A DNA stretch of 5,424 nt from an uncultured Verrucomicrobiae bacterium (GTDB taxonomy: Bacteria > Verrucomicrobiota > Verrucomicrobiia > Palsa-1439), in the NCBI GenBank assembly GCA_937927265.1, contig CALBCO010000240.1:1-5424 (forward strand), read 5' to 3'. How positions within the stretch are numbered: position 1 is the first letter of the stretch; each line of letters opens with the position of its first letter. Of this stretch, positions 1-5,424 are shown one piece after another. Made by a program: the position numbers and the translations under genes. The notes under the pieces were generated by a model. It saw nothing but the letters and a program-made list of their open reading frames with translations. It ran no database searches and had not been told where the DNA came from.

Positions 1-1
1 C

Positions 2-1072
2 GGGCGAGGGAGCCGTGTGTGGGACGCCGATGGCAAAGAGTATCTCGACTTCGGTGGGGGCATCGCGGTGAACGTGCTTGGGCATGCCGCGTTGCGGGAC
101 GCGCTGTCCCGGCAAGCCGACATCCTGGTGCATTGCTCGAATCTTTACTACACGGGACCGCAGGGGTTGCTGGCCAAGAAGTTGGTGGAATTGGTGGGTG
201 TGCCGGGCAAGTGTTTTTTCTGCAACTCCGGCGGCGAGGCCAACGAGGCGCTCTACAAGTTGGCGCGCAAGTTCGGCAATGGCCGGTATGAGATCCTGAC
301 ATTCATCAACAGTTTTCACGGGCGAACATTGGCCGGTATCTCCGCGACCGGGCAGGAGAAAGTCAAAAAAGGTTTTGAGCCGATGGTGGAGGGGTTCCGC
401 CATGTGCCGTTTAACGACCTCGACGCTGTGGCCCACGCCATCGGGCCAAAGACGGCGGCGATTTTGATCGAGCCGATTCAAGGCGAGAGCGGGATCACGC
501 TTGCCAAGCCGGAATTTCTCCGGGGGCTGCGGCGGTTGTGCGATGAGAAGAATCTCTTGTTGATGTATGATGAGGTCCAATGCGGCATCGGGAGGACCGG
601 CGAGTTCTGCGCATGGCGGGCGCTGGCCCCGGAGGTTGTGCCGGACGCAATGTCGTGGGCGAAAGGATTGGCCGGTGGGTTTCCCATCGGGGCGATTTGG
701 GCGCGACAACCCTATGCGGACTTGCTTGGTCCCGGCAGCCATGCTTCGACCTTTGGTGGAACGCCGCTGGCGTGCGCGGTTGCGTTGGCAGTGTTGGACA
801 AAGTCGTGCCGCTCTTGCCGAATGTTCGGGAGGTGGGGCCATATTTCATGGAAAAGCTGCGGCAGTTGCCAGTGAAGGAAGTCCGTGGCTTGGGGCTGAT
901 GATCGGTGTGGAACTGGCTGGCGAAGCGAAGCCGGTGATCTTGAAAATGGCCGAGCAGGGATTGTTGGGCGTGCTTGCCGGCACGCGGGTGGTGCGGTTC
1001 CTGCCGGCATTAAACATTACCTGTGCCGAGGCGGATGAAGCAGTGGCCAAACTGGCTCGCGCGCTTGCTTGA
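2..1072 (+). CDS. argD: acetylornithine aminotransferase (ArgD type), 5'-truncated by the window edge
   Basis: This is a PLP-dependent class-III (fold type I) aminotransferase, most like acetylornithine aminotransferase. That cytoplasmic enzyme converts N-acetylglutamate 5-semialdehyde and glutamate to N2-acetylornithine and 2-oxoglutarate in arginine synthesis; some members also serve in lysine synthesis. Visible family motifs, in order, are VWDADGKEYLDF (17-52), GIAVNVLGH, NSGGEANEA (224-250), which binds PLP phosphate, and SFHGRT near 311-328. DEVQCGIGRTG (569-601) carries the Asp that pairs with the pyridine nitrogen. SWAKGLAGGFPIGA has the Schiff-base Lys codon at 662-664. STFGGTPLACA starts at 746 and RFLPALNIT lies near the end. 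About 356 codons are present against a usual length near 390-400, so roughly 30-40 N-terminal residues lie outside the window. The GTG at 17 is inside the conserved N-terminal strand and is not the start. Succinylornithine or 4-aminobutyrate transaminase activity cannot be excluded by sequence alone, but the motif wording favours ArgD. Confidence 0.9.
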   Translation, partial: GRGSRVWDADGKEYLDFGGGIAVNVLGHAALRDALSRQADILVHCSNLYYTGPQGLLAKKLVELVGVPGKCFFCNSGGEANEALYKLARKFGNGRYEILTFINSFHGRTLAGISATGQEKVKKGFEPMVEGFRHVPFNDLDAVAHAIGPKTAAILIEPIQGESGITLAKPEFLRGLRRLCDEKNLLLMYDEVQCGIGRTGEFCAWRALAPEVVPDAMSWAKGLAGGFPIGAIWARQPYADLLGPGSHASTFGGTPLACAVALAVLDKVVPLLPNVREVGPYFMEKLRQLPVKEVRGLGLMIGVELAGEAKPVILKMAEQGLLGVLAGTRVVRFLPALNITCAEADEAVAKLARALA

Positions 1073-1096
1073 GTGGGGGCTGCGACGGCGTTCGAG

Positions 1097-1113
1097 GTGG
1101 CGTGTGACGCCGC
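1097..1113 (+). other. short hairpin in the argD-helicase gap
   Basis: GGCGT (1099-1103) and ACGCC (1107-1111) are perfect inverted repeats around a GTG loop, and the stem extends by one G-U and one G-C pair to 1097-1113. It lies between the argD stop and the preferred helicase ATG, where it could modestly affect translation or mRNA ends. No T-run follows, so it is not a standard intrinsic terminator. If the helicase starts at GTG 1073, the hairpin is simply coding sequence. Confidence 0.25.
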
Positions 1114-1132
1114 AGTGGATAGTGTTCTCTCC

Positions 1133-3523
1133 ATGGCTGTCAAAATAGATTTGGCCAGGAAGAAGCTCACGCTTGGCGTCGGCGATTTGCTGGCGGAACC
1201 GATCCGCGTGGGGCGCGTGGCCGGGTTGCGGCAACTGACCCGGTTCGCACTGGGCCGCGAGGCGCACGAACAACATCAAGCCGCGCAAGTCATTGCCCAC
1301 GGCGGCTACGCCCGCGAAGTCACCATCCGCTACCGGACGAACGTGGATGAGTTCGCCGTCACGATTCAAGGCCGGATTGACGGCGTGTTGCCGGATGGCA
1401 CGGTGGAGGAGATCAAATCGGTCGTGTTGCCGCCGTTGGCGTTTGCGGCGTTGTCGTCGGCGAGTTACCCACACTATGTTGAGCAACTGCGGTTGTACTG
1501 CTTTTTCGTGAGCGAGACCGGTCGCGGCCGCAATGACGATGCAGCCGGCGAGACGACAGGACGGTTGGTGTTCATCAATGTTGCGGATGGCGCGCGCAAG
1601 GAATTTCCGGTGTCGGGTCCGTTTGCTGATTGCCGGCAATTGATTGCCGGCCGGGTGCGATTGCTCATTGGGAGCGCGCAGCTCGAACGACAACAGCAGG
1701 AACAAAGGCGCGCAGCGGCGGAGCGGTTGCGGTTCCCGCACGGCGAAGCGCGGAAGTACCAAGACCGGATGATTGCCGGTGTGGAACGGGCATTGACGAC
1801 AGGCCGTCATTTGTTGGTGTCGGCGCCGTCCGGCATTGGCAAGACTGCGGCGGCCCTGTTTCCAGCCGTGAGGCATGTATTGGCCGAAGGCGGTAAAGTG
1901 TTTTTCGTCACTGCCAGGAACACGCAACAAACCATTGCCATGGAGACGCTGAGCAGAATGAGTGTTTCATCTGTGCCCCTGTCCCCGATGGATGGGCTGG
2001 ATACCCGTCCCGCGGTGGTTCAATTTCGCGCCCGCGAGAAGATGTGCCTCAACGATCAATACGCTTGTCGGGAGGAGTTTTGCCATTATCTGTGTGACTT
2101 CGCGTTGAAATTGGCGAAGGCAAGGTTGAATCCGTTGTCGGAGCCGACGGCGTTAATGGAGCTCGGCCGGCAATTGCGACTCTGCCCGTTTGAGCTGGCG
2201 CTTGTCGCGGCGGAACAAGCAGACGTGATTGTGGGAGATTACAATTACGTCTTCGATCCGCAGGTGTATTTTCGCGATTTTTTTCAGGACGCGGACTATT
2301 CGGATTCGGTACTGGTGATTGACGAGGCGCACAACCTCGTCCAACGCGCGGTGGATTATTACTCTCCGACGCTGCGCCGGCGGCAGCTCCGGGAACTGCC
2401 GGCTTTCCTTGGTCATGTCGAGCCGTCGCTGGCCGACGATATGAAAGTGTTTCTCAACCGGCTGGATCGGTTTTTTGAGCAACAGGAAGCCGTCGCGAAA
2501 GAAGTGATTCCCTGTCCGCGCGCATTCTTTGATGAGCTCAAACCGGCGTTCAACCGGCTCACGGTTCGATACTTTCTCGACAAACTCAGCAGTGGACGGG
2601 TCATTCCCGATGATCCCGTCGAAACGTTTTTTTCGGAATTGGGCAGATTTGCCAAGGTACTCGAGCTTGAAGGGGATGAATTCTCATATATCTACGACCC
2701 CGCTGGCTCGCTGCAAATCCTCTGTCGAGATGCCTCGCGGCAATTGGCCTCGCGGCTGAACGGTTTCCGCACTGTGATCGCGATGTCGGCCACGTTGACC
2801 CCGATGGAGTTCTACCGGCAAATGCTGGGGTTTGACCCCGACCGGACGGATGAACTGACGTTGCCCTCGCCGTTCCCGCGTGAGAATCGGCGGGTGATCA
2901 TTGTGCCGACCGTTTCGACCGCCTATCGGCAACGCACGGCGGCGGGATATCGGCGGATTGCGGAGATCGTTGCTCAAACTGTGGAAGTGCATGCCGGTAA
3001 CTACATGGCGTTATTTCCCAGCTACGAGTTTTTGCGAGCAGTGGCGGAAAAAATTCCGCCCGGCCACTGGCAATTGCTTGTGCAAACAGCGGCCATGACC
3101 GATGCCGACCGGCAACAGATCCTCAATGCCCTGAAAAAGACCGACCCGCCAAAGTTGGTGTTGGCGGTGCAGGGCGGGGTGTTTGCCGAGGGCGTGGATT
3201 ATCCCGGCGAGCAACTCAGTGGCGTCATCGTAATCAGCCCGGCGCTGCCGCAGGTGAGTTTCGAGCGGGAGTTGATGCGGCAGTACTACGATGGACTGTA
3301 TGGGAAAGGGTTTGAGTTTGCCTACCTCTACCCCGGCATGAACCGGGTGGTGCAATCGGTGGGCCGCCTCATCCGGACCGAAGCTGACCGGGGAGTAGCG
3401 GTGTTGGTCTGCAGCCGGTTCCGTCAACCGCAATATACGGCACTGTTTCCACCCGATTGGATTGAGGACGAAGAACAGGCGGTTGGTCTGGAGTCGGCCT
3501 TGCGGGCGTTTTGGGGTTGCTAA
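1133..3523 (+). CDS. PD-(D/E)XK nuclease-XPD/DinG-type Fe-S DNA helicase fusion
   Basis: A predicted ATP-dependent DNA helicase of 796 residues, probably acting in DNA repair or processing. Numbering is from the ATG at 1133. Residues about 10-180 form a RecB/Cas4-like nuclease domain: GREAH (His45), RIDGV (Asp83), EIK (Glu93, Lys95) and QLRLY (Gln118, Tyr122) match the family's H, D, ExK and QxxxY motifs. The helicase follows. Its Walker A is APSGIGKT (231-238). Cys305, Cys312, Cys317 and Cys351 probably hold a 4Fe-4S cluster, with an extra Cys321. The DEAH box is at 397-400, SAT at 552-554, GGVFAEGVDYPG at 681-692, and QSVGRLIR (741-748) is motif VI. This order matches the known Fe-S helicase family carrying an N-terminal nuclease. 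XPD-like members usually unwind 5'-to-3', but polarity is not visible here. I chose ATG 1133 because homology begins just after it. A GTG at 1073, directly after the argD stop, would add 20 residues with no recognisable family sequence. Neither start has a clear ribosome binding site. The physiological substrate is unknown. Confidence 0.9.
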   Translation: MAVKIDLARKKLTLGVGDLLAEPIRVGRVAGLRQLTRFALGREAHEQHQAAQVIAHGGYAREVTIRYRTNVDEFAVTIQGRIDGVLPDGTVEEIKSVVLPPLAFAALSSASYPHYVEQLRLYCFFVSETGRGRNDDAAGETTGRLVFINVADGARKEFPVSGPFADCRQLIAGRVRLLIGSAQLERQQQEQRRAAAERLRFPHGEARKYQDRMIAGVERALTTGRHLLVSAPSGIGKTAAALFPAVRHVLAEGGKVFFVTARNTQQTIAMETLSRMSVSSVPLSPMDGLDTRPAVVQFRAREKMCLNDQYACREEFCHYLCDFALKLAKARLNPLSEPTALMELGRQLRLCPFELALVAAEQADVIVGDYNYVFDPQVYFRDFFQDADYSDSVLVIDEAHNLVQRAVDYYSPTLRRRQLRELPAFLGHVEPSLADDMKVFLNRLDRFFEQQEAVAKEVIPCPRAFFDELKPAFNRLTVRYFLDKLSSGRVIPDDPVETFFSELGRFAKVLELEGDEFSYIYDPAGSLQILCRDASRQLASRLNGFRTVIAMSATLTPMEFYRQMLGFDPDRTDELTLPSPFPRENRRVIIVPTVSTAYRQRTAAGYRRIAEIVAQTVEVHAGNYMALFPSYEFLRAVAEKIPPGHWQLLVQTAAMTDADRQQILNALKKTDPPKLVLAVQGGVFAEGVDYPGEQLSGVIVISPALPQVSFERELMRQYYDGLYGKGFEFAYLYPGMNRVVQSVGRLIRTEADRGVAVLVCSRFRQPQYTALFPPDWIEDEEQAVGLESALRAFWGC
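1632..1651. repeat. 20-base inverted repeat inside the helicase gene
   Basis: GCCGGCAAT (1632-1640) and ATTGCCGGC (1643-1651) are perfect 9-base arms around a 2-base centre. The same stretch also gives a direct repeat of GATTGCCGGC at 1628 and 1642. It lies in the linker between the nuclease and helicase domains and encodes ordinary residues (DCRQLIAGR). A perfect 9-base pair of arms is expected by chance about once in a few such windows, so no function is claimed. Confidence 0.3.
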
Positions 3524-3544
3524 CAAAGGCGATTTTGGCATAGT
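3517..3544 (+). promoter_or_regulatory. possible weak sigma70-type promoter before the cyclase
   Basis: TTGCTA (3517-3522) and CATAGT (3539-3544) are separated by 16 bases and each match four of six positions of the bacterial -35 and -10 consensus. Transcription would begin near 3551, leaving a leader of about 20 bases before the cyclase ATG. The -35 half overlaps the end of the helicase gene. Such pairs occur often by chance, so this is only a candidate; read-through from the helicase gene is an equally good explanation for cyclase expression. Confidence 0.2.
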
Positions 3545-3571
3545 AACCATCAACGATCTCAGCAAACACAC

Positions 3572-5424
3572 ATGTTTAAATCACAGCCAATTTATAACTT
3601 GGACTTAACCAGTCGGGTGGACGCGGCCATTGCGGCTGCCCAAGAATGGCTTTTGGCCAACCAAGCCGAGGATGGGCATTGGTGTGCAGAGTTGGAAGGG
3701 GATACCATCCTCGAATCGGAGTATTTGATCTATCTCCATTTTATTGATCGTCTTGAGCCGACAAAGCTCCGCAAGGCGGCCAACTATATTCGGTCCAAAA
3801 TGTTGCCCACTGGGGGATGGGCCATTTACCCGACGGGGCCGCTCGAAGTCAGCGCATCGGTGAAGGCCTACCTTGCCCTGAAGATGGCTGGTGACACTGC
3901 TGATGCACCTCACATGGTCAAAAGCCGGGATGCCATCCTCGCGGCTGGTGGCATCACCGCTACCAACACTTGGACGAAGATTTACCTGGCGATGGTGGGC
4001 CTTTATCCGTGGGATGGTTGTCCGGCAATCCCCCCCGAATTGATGCTGCTGCCGAAGTGGTTCAGTTTCAGCATCTACAACATGTCATCGTGGTCGCGGG
4101 CGATGTTCGTGCCGTTGTCCATCATCCGCTCCTACGAACCAGTTCGCCCGTTGCCGGCCACTGCTCAACTCGACGAACTCTGGGTCGGCGGCAAAGAGAA
4201 TGCTGACATTCATCTGCCCCGTGATGCGCGGTATTTTACTTGGCGAAACTTTTTCTTAACGTGGGACACGATTTTGAAGTTTCTGCACCGGCACCATCCG
4301 TCCACGTTGTTACGGACGGCGGCGATACGCAAAGCGGAACGCTGGACCCTCGAACACGGGCGCGTGCCGGGTGGGCTCGGTGCGATTTTTCCGGCGATGG
4401 CCAACTACGTCATCGCGTTGCGCACGCTCGGCTACACCAATGATAGCTTTCTTGTCGCCCACGGTATCCGCGAAATGGAGGCCCTCGAAATCGAGGATGA
4501 AGACACACTGCGTCTCCAACCGTGTTTCTCCCCGGTCTGGGATACCGCAATCAGCATCAACGCTCTCCACGAAGCCGGTCTGCCCAGTCACCACCCAGCT
4601 TTGGTCCGAGCCACCCGGTGGCTGCTGGACAAGGAAGTCCGTCGTCCCGGCGATTGGCGCATCAAACACTCCGAGAGCCACCGTTACACCGAACCAAACA
4701 AGCCGGTGGGCGCATGGTTTTTCGAGTACGACAACGAGTTTTATCCCGACGTGGACGATACCATCATGGTCTTGATGGCCTTTAACCGTGTTCAAACCCC
4801 ATTCGACCGCGAAAAATCCGCCGCCATTCGCCGCGGCATCCGCTGGGTGTTGGGCATGCAATGCTCCGACGGCGGGTGGGCTGCGTTTGACCGTAACAAC
4901 GACAAATGGATTTTCACCCAGGTGCCGTTTGCCGACCACAATGCGATGATTGACCCGGCCACGTCAGACATCACCGCGCGCACATTGGAATGCCTTGCCC
5001 ATTTTGGCTTTACGCGCGAAGACGATTGCGTGCAGCGCGCCTTGGCTTTCCTTCGACGCGACCAATGCCCTGACGGTTCGTGGATTGGCCGGTGGGGTAC
5101 GAACTACATCTACGGCACCTGGCAGGTGTTGCGCGGTCTATGGACGATTGGCGAGGACATGCGCTTGCCCTACGTCCGCCGCGCCGTGGCGTGGCTCAAG
5201 TCCATCCAAAACAGCGACGGTGGCTGGGGCGAGACCGTGCGCAGTTACGATGATCCGAAATACAAAGGCATCGGCGAGAGCACTGCTTCGCAAACTGCCT
5301 GGGCGTTGATGGGGCTGCTCTGTGCCGGTGAGGCCGATGCCCCCGAAGTCCAGCGTGGCATCGAATTCCTCATCCGCACCCAGACCGAAGAAGGGACGTG
5401 GACGGAAGAGTTGTTCACGGGCAC
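3572..5424 (+). CDS. shc: squalene-hopene cyclase, 3'-truncated by the window edge
   Basis: A class-II triterpene cyclase that protonates squalene and folds it into hopene or hopanol, the first committed step of hopanoid synthesis. It is a monotopic membrane enzyme of two alpha/alpha barrels. The visible part is 617 residues. YPDVDDT (391-397) holds the catalytic DxDD acid; this differs from the DCTAE of oxidosqualene cyclases, so those are excluded. MSSW (171-174), SPVWDT (320-325, the active-site Trp) and FFEYDNEF upstream of DVDD are family wording. QW-type repeats occur at NQAEDGHW (30-37), MQCSDGGW (429-436), DQCPDGSW (497-504), IQNSDGGW (545-552) and TQTEEGTW (603-610). The residue after DVDDT is Ile398, where Ala is usual. 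The frame stops at ELFTGT, just before the conserved GTGFP segment, so about 30-45 C-terminal residues lie outside. ATG 3572 is the first possible start after an in-frame TAA at 3521; there is no ATG, GTG or TTG between. No Shine-Dalgarno is seen. The gene is also called hpnF where hopanoid clusters are annotated. Confidence 0.95.
   Translation, partial: MFKSQPIYNLDLTSRVDAAIAAAQEWLLANQAEDGHWCAELEGDTILESEYLIYLHFIDRLEPTKLRKAANYIRSKMLPTGGWAIYPTGPLEVSASVKAYLALKMAGDTADAPHMVKSRDAILAAGGITATNTWTKIYLAMVGLYPWDGCPAIPPELMLLPKWFSFSIYNMSSWSRAMFVPLSIIRSYEPVRPLPATAQLDELWVGGKENADIHLPRDARYFTWRNFFLTWDTILKFLHRHHPSTLLRTAAIRKAERWTLEHGRVPGGLGAIFPAMANYVIALRTLGYTNDSFLVAHGIREMEALEIEDEDTLRLQPCFSPVWDTAISINALHEAGLPSHHPALVRATRWLLDKEVRRPGDWRIKHSESHRYTEPNKPVGAWFFEYDNEFYPDVDDTIMVLMAFNRVQTPFDREKSAAIRRGIRWVLGMQCSDGGWAAFDRNNDKWIFTQVPFADHNAMIDPATSDITARTLECLAHFGFTREDDCVQRALAFLRRDQCPDGSWIGRWGTNYIYGTWQVLRGLWTIGEDMRLPYVRRAVAWLKSIQNSDGGWGETVRSYDDPKYKGIGESTASQTAWALMGLLCAGEADAPEVQRGIEFLIRTQTEEGTWTEELFTG

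Noticed and set aside
17..19. GTG at 17 as the true argD start
   Set aside because: It falls within the conserved WDADGKEYLDF strand; the frame is open to the left edge and about 30-40 residues normally precede this point.
1097..1113. Hairpin as a rho-independent terminator of argD
   Set aside because: The stem is short with a 3-base loop and the following bases (agtggatagtg) lack a T-run.
1133..1680. Cas4-like domain as a sign of a CRISPR adaptation module
   Set aside because: No repeat-spacer array and no cas1 or cas2 is visible; the domain is part of a helicase fusion, and the RecB/Cas4 fold is widespread outside CRISPR systems.
1010..1930. Long open frame on the - strand (about 306 codons) antisense to the end of argD and the start of the helicase
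   Set aside because: It lies over two well-supported genes; its translation is rich in Arg, His, Pro and Gln and shows no family motif, as expected for the shadow of GC-rich coding DNA.
3524..3571. Terminator or riboswitch in the gap before the cyclase
   Set aside because: Only a four-pair CAAA/TTTG stem can be drawn and the gap is 48 bases, too short for a known riboswitch.
4310..4939. Open frame on the - strand (about 209 codons) inside the cyclase gene
   Set aside because: It is fully antisense to conserved cyclase sequence including the catalytic DVDDT codons, and has no recognisable domain or start signal.

Overview
The window holds three consecutive genes on the + strand and almost nothing else. 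A class-III aminotransferase of the ArgD type has lost its start at the left edge (2-1072). Next is a complete helicase that fuses an N-terminal RecB/Cas4-like PD-(D/E)XK nuclease domain to an XPD/DinG-type superfamily 2 helicase with an iron-sulfur cluster (1133-3523). The third gene is a squalene-hopene cyclase that runs off the right edge (3572-5424). There are no tRNA or rRNA genes, mobile elements or CRISPR arrays. The gaps between genes are 60 and 48 bases.

The DNA is moderately GC-rich bacterial chromosome and looks like a free-living aerobe or soil/water bacterium that makes hopanoids. The cyclase wording (for example GDTILESEY and EFYPDVDDT) resembles, from memory, cyclases of the Planctomycetes-Verrucomicrobia side rather than alphaproteobacterial ones. 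None of the starts has a clear Shine-Dalgarno sequence, which would also fit that group. A Verrucomicrobiota or related PVC bacterium is therefore my guess, but this is inference and not proven by anything in the window.

The genes do not form an obvious pathway. ArgD belongs to arginine (possibly also lysine) biosynthesis, the helicase-nuclease to DNA repair or DNA processing, and the cyclase to hopanoid membrane lipids. They are tightly packed and co-directional, so co-transcription is possible, but a weak promoter-like pair sits just before the cyclase. All three genes lie in the same reading frame, so that frame is interrupted by only two stop codons in the whole window (TGA at 1070-1072 and TAA at 3521-3523).

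I see no convincing undescribed system. The most interesting item is the nuclease-helicase fusion, which keeps all its apparent nuclease and helicase catalytic residues. The next is the cyclase, which has an Ile where the family usually has Ala just after the catalytic DxDDT.
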